DNA from: Heliocidaris erythrogramma
Taxonomy: Eukaryota > Echinodermata > Echinoidea > Camarodonta > Echinometridae
Direction: 5' to 3'
NCBI GenBank assembly: GCA_025617745.1
Contig: CM046863.1
Coordinates: 60,096,085 to 60,160,084, forward strand
Length of the DNA: 64,000 bases
A program made the position numbers and the translations under genes. How positions within the stretch are numbered: position 1 is the first letter of the stretch; each line of letters begins with the position of its first letter. Below are positions 34,958 through 47,092 of the stretch, piece by piece. A model generated the notes under the pieces. The model saw nothing but the letters and a program-made list of their open reading frames with translations, had not been told where the DNA came from and did not search any database.

Positions 34958-35399
34958 CCTAAGTTACATATTCAGTATTCATTATTGTTAACAAGACGAG
35001 TAGGCCCTATATACAATTGTTATTCTGTCACTGACTGTTTTTTGGTTTGTTTGTTTTTTTAATGTGAAGGCTCGTATCACTACACTGATAGGACTTATAA
35101 ATGTAGTTCCAAACATCCATGATGAGATGTAACGAAATGTTACCGGTACCTACGGGTTCCTGTTTTGAAGATGATGAATTAATTAAAAGGCCAAAATTGG
35201 AAGTCGATGTAACCTTTCTCGGTATTTCCTCCTTTAGCGTAAAATCATGCTTCCAGTCTTATGAGTCTTCTGTTTTGAACCATTTGATATAAATCTACTG
35301 ATAAGTCAAAATTTCTTCTTCTTTTTAATTTGAATTGTTTTGAATATTTTTCTTTAAATAATTCATGTGCTACATTTCCCCAATTCTTATTTATTCCAG
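34958..35399 (+). other. Intron tail before large exon 2
   Basis: An AT-rich host sequence between FB5 and the CCAG acceptor at 35396-35399. Poly-pyrimidine sequence and TTATTCCAG precede the exon. I see no additional exon. Confidence 0.6.
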
Positions 35400-35887
35400 G
35401 ACAATGGTCAACTCTTTATAAGGAAATGCGAGCTATCTAATGACATGACCATAAGGTTGTGGTCCTGCCTTAGATCTCTCACTCCAATTACCCAAGTCAT
35501 TATCTCTGACTCCGCTCTCAGTTTCCCTCCATCTCCTCCTGAGCTTCCATCCGTCACAAAGTTGATAGCCAAAAGAGTGACGGCACAAAGCTACGAAGGT
35601 CTGTTCTCTTCTTTACCTGGCGTGGGAGAGATCGATATCACCATCGATGATGTAGGGAAAGAAGACATATCTCACATCCAGACTGGTCTTCGTCGACGTC
35701 TGACGGGACAGGAGCTCACGCGAATCAGGCTTACAGCACCCGATACACGAGAGACGATGAGAGACCTGGGTCTTCTGATCGGGGACAAGGTGATATTGTC
35801 AAGGGTAGTATCCGGACCGGAGGAGGAATTAATTGGTCTTGTCGAGCCTTTGACACGTTTGATATCATCTAGTTTGTATAGAGAACA
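35400..35887 (+). CDS. Leucine-rich tandem-exon gene, large exon 2
   Basis: The 488 bases lie between TTCCAG and GTAAGT, phase 0 to phase 2. The start DNGQLFIRKCELSNDMTIRL differs from exons 3-5, but from MTIRLWSCL onward it is nearly identical to exon 3. It has the LTPITQVIISDSALSF repeat half, the SFPPSPPELPSV proline loop and the SQSYEGLFSSLPG-type segment (AQSYEGLFSSLPGVGEIDIT here). Then follow RRRLTGQELTRIRL, RETMRDLGLLIGDKV and a C-terminal LVEPLTRLISSSLYREQ. Exons 2-4 share this last part, whereas exons 1 and 5 have a different tail, giving two exon subtypes. It is the first exon after the FB5 insertion and keeps the reading frame. Confidence 0.8.
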
Positions 35888-38784
35888 GTAAGTAATAACT
35901 ACTTTTTTTCAAAGCTCATTTTATTACTTCCATTTTCAAATAACCTCTTTACAAATAATCAAGGTCAAATAAGATAGACATCTATAAATCCACATGCCAG
36001 AAATAATATTATGCAAACTTTTATGATTACATTTATTGAAGCAATTAAATTAACTATTGACAATAAGTCAAACATAACATTTTATATACCCTATCATGCG
36101 CATGGTATTATTGAATGGAAGTTTATATTTAAAGCATCCTTTTAAAAGAGTGAACAAAAATAAAAGAAGAAGAAAAGGAAAATCGATTCAAAATTTCTTG
36201 CATCAATCGCGGGTTTCCCCTATTATCAGCACGCCTGTGTGTGTGTTCTTGTTCATTTTTTTAAGCCATGCATTTGAAATGAAATTGGCATCATAATTAC
36301 TTTTTTGGTCAGGTAAATGTGTCGACTTTCAATTACCAAAATATACACCTGAAATCCTTAAACTTGGTCACAAGTCTTTATGATTATCAAAGATTTTTAT
36401 TGGGTGTAATTATGTGTCATATGACAAAGGACTAGTAAGGTACAAAATATCCCAACAAAAGAGGTATAAAAACACTCGCAGGAAAACAAACACACACACA
36501 TACACACAAACAAAGAAAAAACCTTTACCAAGTTTGGAAAAGATAAGAGATGATTCTGTTCAGGTTATAAAAATAAATAAATTAGCTCAGATTTGCATTA
36601 TATTACAATTGGCATGATGTGCAATTCTGAAATATGAGCACAAGGCGTAGCCAGGATTTTTCAATGGGGGAGGGGGGGGGGGGCAAACGTGAAGGATCCA
36701 ACCGCATAGCCAGGATTTCATTTTAGGGGGCGGTTGTGGGGCACGCCAAAAGTGTGAAATTGGTGATTGGGATGGGGACTTTCCCCCCTCCCGCGCGTAG
36801 CGAGAAAGCTCTTACGTTTTACAGCAAATGTGAGAGAAAGAGAACGGGTCGTAGCAAACAATTATTAGGCGGAAAATTATAGTTCGACACCCTGCCTGCT
36901 TTTCAGTTATTTGGACCTAGTAATGCACTGTATGTAACAGGGGCGGGTGAAGGGAGGGGGAGTTTCTCCCTTCCGCGCGAAGCGCGAAAGCTCTGATGTT
37001 TTAGCACCCTTTATTTAGGCGGAATGTTTGTTCGACGCCTTGGCTGCTTTTCCGTTTTTGGACGCCATACTGCACTATATGTAACAGGGGTGGGTAAAGG
37101 GAAGGGGAGCTTCCCCTTTCTCGCGCGAAGCGCAAAAGATTTGACATTTTAGCAAATTTGAGAGAATTATAACAGCTTGCAGCAAACAATTTTTGTTGGT
37201 GGAAAGTTATAGTTCGCGCCCGGACCGCTGTTCAGTTACATGTATTTGGACGCAACAGTTCATACATGTATGCGAGGGAGCGAAAAGTTTGCATTTGACC
37301 ACCGCAGTTGAGCGGTATAGAAACTCGAATTTTATACATTTATAAACGGTTTTCTATTCACTCACTTCTACAATCGGGAACAGAACTAACGAAAACTTAT
37401 AGGCTTCAGAAAGAGTCGAGAAATTCTGCATGGCGAACTGAAGTTGAGATTTCTTTAAAAAGTTGAACCTTTGCAAATGCTGTTTTATACACTTTATCCT
37501 ATATTGGGAGCGCAATATTTAGCAGGACTCATACGAAATAATAATAGTGAACAAAGCAATTACATCTTTATTTTTGCAATTTTTTGAACCCTTTAATCTA
37601 TTTAATAACTATGGGGGAGCGAAATTAACAAAATCCTAAAAGAAATTATGCGAGGGAGCAAAGCTGCCGAGCTTTGAAAAGTTTTCGCATTTCAAACCTT
37701 CAAAACCTAGATTTCAAGTGCATTTATCCTGCGGAATTGGGGCGGTGATCCGTAAAGATTATGATTTTCAATCATTTCCCCCTATTTTTCTTTCTCTCCT
37801 TTGCGTTTTTTGCGTTCCCTCCAAGTGCTGCACGGGACACGTGCCCCCTGCTCCCTAGATACACCACGGAGCGAAAAGACCGAGCGGGGCTGGGAGGGGT
37901 ATCCTCCTCCTACATCAGGGAATTTTTCAAAAATCTGTCGATAAATCTTGCATTTTAGAGCATCCCAAAATGGTTTTTAATGAAAAGAAGAAATGCACGG
38001 ATCTACGCCACTGGACGGAACCCCTTAATCCTTAATTGAGAATAACAATGAGAGTGAACGAATTTTCTTCTATATTTTCACATTGAAATTATGGCATTTC
38101 TTCTTTCCTTCACAGAGGTGGTGCAGTTAGATGAGAGTTATCTCCACCTTCCCGCGCGAAGCGCGAAAACTTTGACGTTTTAGCACATTTTAAGAGCCAG
38201 ATAACGGCTTGTAGCCCCTTTTTAGGCCTTTTCTCTCACTTCCCCGCTTTTTCGCTCCCGCTCTCCCCTTTTTTTTGTAGTTGCTGAAGGGGGGTGGGGG
38301 GTGGGGCATGGCCCCAGGTGCAACCCCCCCCCCCCCCCCCCATAGACTGGGGGGTCCTGTCTACGCCAGTGAGTATGGCATTGTAGAGCCTGGCCTTATT
38401 TTGAAAACTATGGGTCAGAGAACTTTGTCATGTTTGTGCTCATTTATTGCATGCTTGTCAATTACATTTTTCACCTGCCAATCACCCTCGATACCATCTC
38501 CATCCAAACCACCTGTTCATAAGTTTTATCTTCTTCTTCCTCTTCTTGTTTTCTTCTTCTTCTTCTTCTTATCATTATTATTTATAATTACATGTATTAT
38601 TATTACCATCAACATTGTTATTATGTCACTGTTAATTTATTATCATTACTTACATTATTACTAGTATAATTATCATCATAGTCCTTAACATGATTTGTTA
38701 CCCATCAGTACTATCATTCTAAAAGCCGAAATAATTTATTACCGACTGTCTTGTTTTTCCTCATCTTTCTCCTAAATGCTATAG
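35888..38784 (+). repeat. Intron A, first copy of a duplicated intron
   Basis: The sequence after exon 2 (35888-36640) matches that after exon 3 (39806-40346, then 42674-42890) and, less closely, that after exon 4 (46164-46512). It carries the hAT-like element at 36639-38371. The last 400 bases include a CTT-rich tract and ATT repeats before small exon 2. Confidence 0.85.
36639..38371. mobile_element. hAT-like element in intron A
   Basis: The ends are CACAAGGCGTAGCCAGGA (36639) and the complement of CACTGGCGTAGACAGGA (38371). The flanking 8 bases are AATATGAG and AGTATGGC. The sister copy in intron B has AGTATGAC on the left, so the original duplication was probably AGTATGRC. Inside are several copies of CCCGCGCGAAGCGCGAAAGC followed by a TTTTAGCA stretch, spaced about 150 bp, and G-rich tracts. 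No transposase is readable. It predates the intron duplication. Confidence 0.7.
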
Positions 38785-38824
38785 GTTTTCTGGATCGCTG
38801 AACTCGGACAGACGGGTATCAAAT
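38785..38824 (+). CDS. Leucine-rich tandem-exon gene, small exon 2
   Basis: A 40-base exon between TGCTATAG and GTAAGT. With two bases from the preceding exon it encodes Gln plus FSGSLNSDRRVSN. Phase 2 in and phase 0 out match the large exons on both sides. Its near-identical copies at 45130-45169 and 59139-59178, each with the same splice signals, support a real exon despite its size. Confidence 0.72.
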
Positions 38825-39320
38825 GTAAGTAGACTGGCAGGCCTCATTGTTTAGAAATGTTCAACAAAACAATTTACATGTACACCGTTTCGCCTCATAG
38901 AAAATACAGCAAAATAAATGATATTTCTTCCTTATTTACTTCATGTCGTACTACAATAAAATATTTTTCAAAAAGATTTGTATTTTTGTAGAAAATTGTA
39001 AATGGCCTAGAAGTTAATAAAAATAATTGGTTTCTTGTAATGAAACTATTTATTGGAACAGAAGTCGAGCAAAATCACATCTCATTTCATGTCATTTCTT
39101 GTCAATTTGTTTACACTTTGTTTCTCCAAACCGCCGATATACTGCGATTTAGTTGTTTTAAATATCTTTTAACTCTCGTCATTAACATTCATGAGAAGAA
39201 CTCGAAACTCGTAAAGCGCATATTTTGTCCATGATAGCGAGAGGAAGAAATTGTATGTAACTCACTAGATTGAATATGATGCAAAATTTACGCATTCATT
39301 TTTCTTATATTCTATTACAG

Positions 39321-39805
39321 ATCCCTATGTTAACGATTGAGGACTGCCATCTATCTACTGAGATGACCATCAGGTTGTGGTCCTGCCTCAGATCCTTCAC
39401 CGCACTGTCCAAGCTTACTATCTCAGACTCCTCTCTCAGTTTCCCTCCATCTCCTCCTGAACTTCCATCAGTCACAAAACTGATAGCCAAAAGAGTGACG
39501 GCACACAGCTACGAAGGTCTGTTGTCTTCTTTACCTGGCGTGCGAGAGATCGATATCACCATCGATGATGTAGGGAAAGAAGACATATCTCAGATCCAGA
39601 CTGGTCTTCGTCGACGTCTGACGGGACAGGAGCTCACGCGCATCAGGCTTACAGCACCCGACACACGAGAGACGATGAGAGACCTGGGTCTTCTGATCGG
39701 GGACAAGGTGATATTGTCAAGGGTAGTATCCGGACCGGAGGAGAAATTAATTGGTCTTGTCGAGCCTTTGACACGTTTGATATCATCTAGTTTGTATAGA
39801 GAACA
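39321..39805 (+). CDS. Leucine-rich tandem-exon gene, large exon 3
   Basis: The 485 bases lie between ATTACAG and GTAAGT, phase 0 to 2. IPMLTIEDCHLSTEMTIRL opens with a classic leucine-rich half-repeat (Leu-x-Ile-x-x-Cys-x-Leu). It is followed by FTALSKLTISDSSLSFPP, the proline loop, and HSYEGLLSSLPGVREIDIT. The C-terminal part (RLTGQELTRIRL, RETMRDLGLLIGDKV, LVEPLTRLISSSLYREQ) is almost identical to exon 2, which points to a recent duplication. The extracellular or cytoplasmic location cannot be told from this part of the protein. Confidence 0.82.
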
Positions 39806-41312
39806 GTAAGTAATAACTACTTTTTTTTCAAAGCTCATTTTATTACTTCCATTTTCAAATAACCTCTTTACAAAATAATCAAGGTAAAAAAAAGATAGAC
39901 ATCTATAAATCCACATGCCAGAAATAATATTATACAAACTTATATGATTACATTTATTGAAACAATTAAATTGACAATGAGTCAAACATAACATTTTATA
40001 AGCCCTATCATGCGCATGGTATTATTGAATGGAAGTTCATATTTAAAGCATCCTTTTAAAAGAGTGAACAAAAAAAAAAGAAGAAGAAAAGGAAAATTGA
40101 TTCAAAATTTCTCGCATCAATCGCGGGTTTCCCCTATTATCAGCACGCCTTTGTGTGTTTTTTCTTGTTCATGTTTTTAAGCCATGCATTTGAAATGAAA
40201 TGGGCATCATAATTACTTTTTTGGGCAGGTTAATATGTCGACTTTCAATTACCAAAATATCCAGCTGAAATCCTTAAACTTGGTCACAAGTCTTTATGAT
40301 TATCAAAGATTTTTATTGGGTGTAATTATGTGTCATATGACAAAGGGTTCTAGGACAATTACCCCCTGGGCAATCACCCCCGGAAAATTACCCCCCGGAA
40401 AACTACCCCCCAAGGACAATTACCCCCTGTAAAATTACCCCCCTGAAAATAACCCCCCACGGACAAACACCCCCGAGGACAATTACCCCCGGAAAATTAC
40501 CCCCGGAAAATAACCCCCAGGGACAACTACCCCCCAAGGACAATTACCCCCGGAAAATTACCCCCCAATGACAATTACCACCCGGAAAATTACCCCCCGG
40601 AAAATAACCCCCCCCCCCCCCCCCCCCCCCGGTAACTACCCCCAGAAAGAAAGTCGCTAACATGTTTTAAATGATATTTCTTCATGAAATTACATGCTCT
40701 AACCGTTTTTGATAATTGTTTTTCACAAAATCAACGTTTTTAGAATAAGTTTCATGTAACTAAAATCATCTTCCTGCACGTCGATTGAAAATCTTGCTCA
40801 AGAGCTACAAAATCAAATTAATCAAATTAATGTACCAGAAAGCACATTATTTACTTTATTTTTAAGCACCGTGCATACTAATAAGTCTTGAAGGTAAATT
40901 TCATTCTGAAATAATTACTGAACCAGAAAGCATAATATCTTACTTCAGTATGAAATGGATCATGAGATAGATCATGAAATAGATCATACAAAGGCAAATA
41001 CATGATCAGTTGATTAGCAAAATTACAGAGGATGCATAAATGATGAAAACTTACACCCTATTTTCTTATTGGGTCCCCTTTTCTTTTGGCGACAGGATAT
41101 AGCGCGTATACTCGCTCATAGATCTGCGCGCAACCTATTATTAAATTTCCTATATAGAAATTTAATCAGAGGTTTAAATTATCTTTAGAACACTTTGTGA
41201 TGATTCCCGCCTTTGTTAAATTCACCCAAGGGTTAATGAGAAGTTTAAATTAACTTTTTAGAAGGGGGAGGTAGCCCCATCGATAACAGACATCCTTGCT
41301 TTAATCCTCGAT

Positions 41313-41830
41313 GAATTTAAAGTTATGTTATTTGTTGTGTTATGATTATGTCATTACGCACTTTCATATTAATATTTTATTTTTTCCTTATTATTTTCCT
41401 TCTTATATATATTATATATTTATTACACAAGCTCTGCTTCTCAGTAGATCCTTCCATTTTTACAGTTTACAGCAAATAATTCGATACATTCCTCCTTAGT
41501 TGAAATGATGATTTGCAAAATGCATTAAAGTAATGTCACTGAGTTAAAGTAGTGCTTCTCGGTAGATCCTTCCATTTTTACGGTTTACATTGAATTTAAA
41601 GTTATGTTATTTGTTGTGTTATGATTATGTCATTACGCACTTTCATATTAATATTTTATTTTTCCTTATTATTTTCCTTCTTATATATATTATATATTTA
41701 TTACACAAGCTCTGCTTCTCAGTAGATCCTTCCATTTTTACGGTTTACAGCAAATAATTCGATACATTCCTCCTTAGCTGAAATGATGATTTGCAAAATG
41801 CATTAAAGTAATGTCACTGAGTTAAAGTAG
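41313..41830. repeat. Tandem duplication of 240 bp in the FB2 loop
   Basis: Bases 41313-41552 recur at 41592-41830 with few changes (period 279). They include a TATATATTATATATTTATTA tract. No coding meaning. Confidence 0.88.
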
Positions 41831-41947
41831 AGAATTCATGAAAAGTCAAACTTCTATAAGGTCAGGGGGCCAGTAATTTTATGGGGGAATTTTCCGGGGT
41901 GGGGTTATTGCCCTCGGGGGTGGTTGTCCTTGGGGGTAATTGTCCTC

Positions 41948-42300
41948 ATCATCATCATCATCACTGGTTACACAGCAACAGAACTGAAGATTGTTCCATG
42001 ACGCTGTGGGATTGGGATGTACAGGTGTACCACTACACCGGGGTTTCCCCCTGCTCTTATTCGAATAGTGCAGTGGGTTCTTAACGTGCAAAGGTGGTGA
42101 CTTTCCTCTACAGGGGACCTCCAATTAACGTCCTATCCGAGGGACGGAGTGTTTTCCACTGTAACATAGCCTGTGCCTATGAAACAAGGGAGGGGCACGT
42201 TAACACACAACGCAGGCTTCAGTCATCCGCCCGGGGTGGATTCGAACCCACGATCTTTGGTTCGACAGGCAGACACGTTACCGACTGAGCCAACTCGCCG
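41948..42300 (-). mobile_element. SINE inserted in the FB2 right array
   Basis: Read on the minus strand it starts with a tRNA-like head (GGCGGCGAGTTGGCTCAGTC; B box GGGTTCGAATCCACC), runs through a body with GGATAGGACGTTAATTGGAG, and ends in a (GAT)n tail. CCTC on both sides (41944-41947, 42301-42304) may be the target duplication. The minisatellite resumes in register after it. Confidence 0.85.
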
Positions 42301-42891
42301 CCTCGGGGGTGGCTGTCCTTTGGGGGTAATTTTCCGTGGGTTAATTGGCCTTGGGGGGGATTTTCCGGGTGGTCATTGCTCTCGGGGGTTGGTTGTCCTT
42401 GGGGGTAATTTTCCGGGAGGTAATTACCCGGGGCTAATTGTCGGGGGGGGGGGGGAATATTCCGAGGAATTATTACCCGGGGGATAATTGTCCTCGGGGG
42501 GTGATTGTCCTTGGGGGGTAATTTTCCGGGGGGTAATTAGCCGAGGGGAATGGTTGTCCTTGGGGGTAATTTTCCGGGGAGTAATATACCGGGGGATAAT
42601 TGTCCTTGACGGGTAGTTTTCCGGGGGGTAATTTTCCGGGGGTGATTTTCCAGGGGGTAATTGTCCGGACACGATGACAAAGGACTAGTAAGGTACAAAA
42701 TATCCCACCAAAAGAGGTATAAAAACACTCGCAGGAAAACAAACACACACACACACACAAACAAAGAAAAAACCGTTACCAAGTTTGGAAAAGATAAGAG
42801 ATGAGTCTGTTCAAGTTATGAAAAGAAATAAATTAGCTCAGATTTCCATTATAGTACAATTGGCATGATGTGCAATTCTGAAGTATGACCA

Positions 42892-44330
42892 CAAGGCGTA
42901 GCCAGGATTTTTCAATAGCGGGGGGGGGGGGGGAGGGGGGGGCAGACGTGAAGGATCCAACCGCATAGCCAAGATTTCATTTTAGGGGGCGGTTGTGGGG
43001 CACGCGAAGAGTGTGAAATTGGTGATGAGCATGCAAAGCGTGCTCCCCAGGGGGTGTGTGCAGGGAGGGGGAGTTTTCCCCCTCCCGCGCGTAGCGAGAA
43101 AGCTCTTACGTCTTACAGCAAATCTGAGAGAAAGATAACGGCTCGTAGCAAAAAAAATTTTTAGGCGGAAAGTTATAGTTCGACACCCTGCCTGCTTTTC
43201 AGTTATTTGGACGTAGTAATGCACTGTATGTAACAGGGGTGGGTGCAGGGAGGGGGAGTTTTCCCCTTCCCGCGCGAAGCGCGAAAGCTGTGATGTTTTA
43301 GCACCCTTTATTTAGGCGGAATGTTAGTTCGACGCCTTGGCTGCTTTTCAGTTTTTGGACGCCATACTGCACTGTATGTAACAGGGGTGGGTGAAGGGAA
43401 GGGGAGCTTCCCCCTTCCCGCGCGAAGCGCAAATGATCTGACATTTTACAAATTTGAGAGAATAATAACAGCTTGGAGCAAACAATTTTTGTCGGCGGAA
43501 AGTTATAGTTCGACGCCCGGACGCTTTTCAATTACATGTATTTGGACGCAACAGTTCAGACATGTATGCGAGGGAGCGAAAAGTTTGCATTTCACCACCG
43601 CAGTTGAGCGGTATAGAAACTCGAATTTTATACATTTATAAACGGTTTTCTATTCACTCACTTCTACAATCGGGAACAGAACTAACGAAAACCCTATAGG
43701 CTTCAGAAAGAGTCGAGAAATTCTGCATGGCAAACTGAAGTTGAGATTTCTTTCAAAAGTTGAACCTTTGCAAATGCTGTTTTGTACACTTTATCCTATA
43801 TTGGGAGCGCAATATTTAACAGGACTCATACGAAATAATAATAGCGAACGAAGCAATTACATCTTTATTTTTGGAATTTTTTTGAACCCTTTAATCTATT
43901 TAATAACTATGGGGGAGCGAAATTATCGAAATCCTTAAAGAAATTATGCGAGGGAGCAAAGCTGCCGAGCTTTGAAAAATTTTCGCATTTCAAACCTTCA
44001 AAAACTAGATTTCTAGTGCCCCTATTTCTATTTACCCTGCAGAATTGGGGCGGTGATCCGTAAAGATTATAATTTTTATTCATTTCCCCCTATTTTTTCT
44101 TTCTCTCCTTTGCGTTTTTTGCGTCACCTCCAAGTGCTGCACGGGACACGTGCCCCCTGCCCCCTAGATCACCACTGGGCGAAGAGACCGAGCGGGGATG
44201 GGAGGGGTATCCCCTCCTACATCAGGGAATTTTTCAAAAATCTGTCGATAAATCTTGCATTTTAGAGCATCCCAAAATGGTTTTTAATGAAAAGAAGAAA
44301 TGCACGGATCTACGCCAGTGGACGGAACCC
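42892..44330. mobile_element. hAT-like element, copy in intron B
   Basis: It is the paralogue of 36639-38371, brought here by the intron duplication. The left end (CACAAGGCGTAGCCAGGA) is intact, with AGTATGAC before it; the right end was lost in a G-rich rearrangement near 44710. Shared interior features include the GCGCGAAGCGCGAAAGC segments. Short open frames within are not conserved as proteins between the copies. Confidence 0.65.
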
Positions 44331-45129
44331 CTTAATCCTTAATTGAGAATAACAATGAGAGCGAACGAACTTTCTTCGATATTTTCACATTGAAATTATG
44401 GCATTTCTTATTTCCTTACTTCCAGTCATTAAAATTTAATGTATCATAATCCAAAAATATTTGAAGCGGGGTAATAACACAGGCCATCCCCCACCTCAAT
44501 TGTTTAATTTTGTTTATATATACCCCCATCCCCCCGGGATCGACACAGAGGTGGTGCAGTGAGAGGGGAGTTATTTGCGCTAAAACTTTGACGTTTTAGC
44601 AAATTTTAAGAGCCAGATAACGGCTTGTAGCCCCTTTTTAGGCCTTTTCTCTCACTTCCCCCGCTTTTTGGCTCTCGCTCTCGCTTTTTTTTTCTGTAGT
44701 GGCTGAATGGGGGGGGGGGGGGGGGGAACTATGAGTTAGAGAACTTTGTCATGTTTGTGCTCATTTATTGCATCCTTGTCAATTACATTGTTCACCTGCC
44801 GATCACCCTCCATACCATCTTCATCCAAACCACCTGTTCATAAGTTTCATCTTCTCCTTCCTTTTCTCTTCTTCCTCTTCTTGTTTTCTTTTTCTTCTTC
44901 TTCTTCTCATTATTATTTATAATTATATGTATTATTATTACCATCAACATTGTTATTATGTCACTGTTAATTTGCTATCAGTAATTACTTTATTACGAGT
45001 ATAATAATCATCATAGTCCTTAACATGATTGTTATTATAATTGTTACAATCAGTACTTTCACTCTCGAAACCGAAATAATTTATTACCGACTGTCTTGTT
45101 TTTCCTCATTTTTCTCCTAAATACTATAG

Positions 45130-45169
45130 GTTTTCTGGATTGCTGAAATCGGACAGACGGGTATCAAAT
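45130..45169 (+). CDS. Leucine-rich tandem-exon gene, small exon 3
   Basis: A 40-base exon between ACTATAG and GTAAGT, encoding FSGLLKSDRRVSN after the split codon. It has two amino-acid changes relative to small exon 2 and no stop. Phase 2 in, phase 0 out. The flanking intron segments also match those of small exons 2 and 4. Confidence 0.72.
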
Positions 45170-45657
45170 GTAAGTAGACTAGTAGGCCTAATTGTTTGGA
45201 AATGTTCAACAAAACAATTTTCATGTACACCGTTTCGCCTCATAGAAAATACAGCTAAATAAATGATATTTCTTCCTTATTACTGCATGTCGTATACTAC
45301 AATAAAATATTTTTCAAAAAGATTTGTATTTTTGTAGAAAATTGTAAAATGACCAAGAAGTTAATAAAATAATTGGTTTCTTTTAATGAAACTATTGGAA
45401 CAGAAGTCCACCAAAATCACATCTTATTTCATGTCATTCCTTGTCAGTTTGTTTACACTTTGTTTCTCCAAACCGCCGATATATTGCGATTTAGTTCTTT
45501 TAAATATCTTTTTACACTCGTCATTAAGATTCATCAGAACAACCCGAAACTCGTAAAGCGTATATTTTGTCCATGATAGCGAGAGGAAGAAATTGTAACT
45601 CCCAAAATTGAATATGATGCCAATTTGACGCATTCATTTTCCTGTATTCTATTACAG

Positions 45658-46163
45658 ATCCCTATGTTAACAATTGAGGACTGCCATCTATCTGCTGAGA
45701 TGATCTTCAGGTTGTGGTCCTGCCTCACATCGTTCACCTCACTGTCCGATCTTACTATCTCAGACTCCTCTCTCAGTTTCCCTCCATCTCCTCCTGAGCT
45801 TCCACCCGTCACAAAGCTGATAGCCGAGAGACTGACGTCACAAAGCTACGAAGGTCTGTTCTCATCGCTACCTGGCGTGCGAGAGATCGATATCACTATC
45901 GATGATGTAGATAAAGAAGACATATCTCAGATCCAGACTGGTCTTCGTCGACGTCTGACGGGACAGGAGCTTACACGCATCAGGCTTAAAGCACCCGATA
46001 AACTCCGGTCAGAGAAAAAAAATGTAGAGACGATGAGAGGACTGGGTCTTCTGATCGGGGACGAGGTGATATTGTCAGGTGTAGTATCCGGACCGGAGGA
46101 GAAAGCAATTGATTGCGTTGAGCCTTTGACACGTTTAATATCATCTAGTCTGTATATAGAACA
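45658..46163 (+). CDS. Leucine-rich tandem-exon gene, large exon 4
   Basis: The 506 bases lie between ATTACAG and GTAAGT, phase 0 to 2. IPMLTIEDCHLSAEMIFRLW starts the same repeat. FTSLSDLTISDSSLSFPP, the proline loop and SQSYEGLFSSLPGVREIDIT follow. Between LTRIRLKAPD and the C-terminus it keeps a LRSEKKNVETMRGLGLL segment seen in exons 1 and 5 but missing in 2 and 3, while its end (VEPLTRLISSSLYIEQ) follows exons 2 and 3. It thus links the two subtypes and suggests that exons 2 and 3 came from an exon-4-like ancestor by a small deletion. Confidence 0.82.
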
Positions 46164-47092
46164 GTAAGTATTAAATTACTACCGTACCTATTTTGTTTTA
46201 AGATTCTTTTATTACTTCCATTTTCAAAATAACATCTACCAATGAGTTAAACATTTTATAAGCACGATCACTCATGCACATGGTATTATTGAATGAAAAT
46301 TTACCTTTAAAACATTTTTTTAAAAGAGTGAACAAAGAAAAGGAAAGTCGATTCAAAGTTTCTCGCATCTATCGCGGGTTTCTTTTTTATCAGCATGCCT
46401 TTGTGTGTGTTCTTGTTCTTGTTTTTAATCCATACATTTTACATTAAATGGGCATAATTACTTTTTGGGTCAGGTTAATATGTTGACTTTTAATTACCAA
46501 AATATCCACCTGGGCTCGTATTTTATAAAATACTTAAGAATGATATTTATGAATTCTTTAATTCTCATCTTTTTTTAACAAAACTCTTATTCAAAATGCG
46601 TATTCAATATAAAGATTTGCTAATAAAGAACTTTATCTAAACTTAAAGACTTTCATGTTATCCGATTTTTCATATTTAGGTATAAAATCTTAGATTTTTT
46701 CCAAGTCAAAATTCTTAAATGGACATCCGTATTCTAATGTACAATGATAAGTAAGAATTCTACCATATATTTAAGCATGCTATATACTAGGGAGGATGCT
46801 TAAATGGTCCGCTGGGCTGCAAAGATATACTAGCTAGTAGAATGAAAACCTATGGCTATGACTATAATGAAAAAATACGAGTGCACCTTCCATATGGTCC
46901 ATTCTCCGCAAAAAGGCACCAAAAGGGTTGTGCAAATTGAAAAAATCAACACAAGAAAATCCATAAAACTCATTTGAATTCGGAAACTTTAATACTTTGA
47001 TAACACAGAACAGTCAGTGGGTTGTTTTTAACAGCACCATATTTTTCAAGAAAAAGTATCGAACTCGAACACCTGTCTGACATATATTTACC

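Larger units (their letters stand above)
40347..42673. mobile_element. FB2: fold-back transposon with minisatellite arms
   Basis: ATGACAAAGG is present at 40337-40346 and 42674-42683. Introns A (36420-36429) and C (58549-58558) carry the single, uninterrupted site. The left array (40350-40635) has GGACAATTACCCCC and GGAAAATTACCCCC units. The right array (41880-42668) is its inverse, split by a SINE. The loop (40640-41880) has no gene but holds a 240-bp direct duplication. Ends are GGTTCTAGGAC (left) and, read inward, CGTGTCCGGAC (right), the same pair as in FB1 but swapped. It is the best-proven insertion in the window. Confidence 0.92.
39806..45129 (+). repeat. Intron B, second copy of the duplicated intron
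   Basis: It is colinear with intron A but for two changes: fold-back FB2 is inserted at 40347, and the right end of the hAT-like element is lost. The shared part from about 42674 to 44400 aligns with 36422-38100. The last few hundred bases again contain the CTTCTT tract and ATT repeats seen in intron A. Confidence 0.85.
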
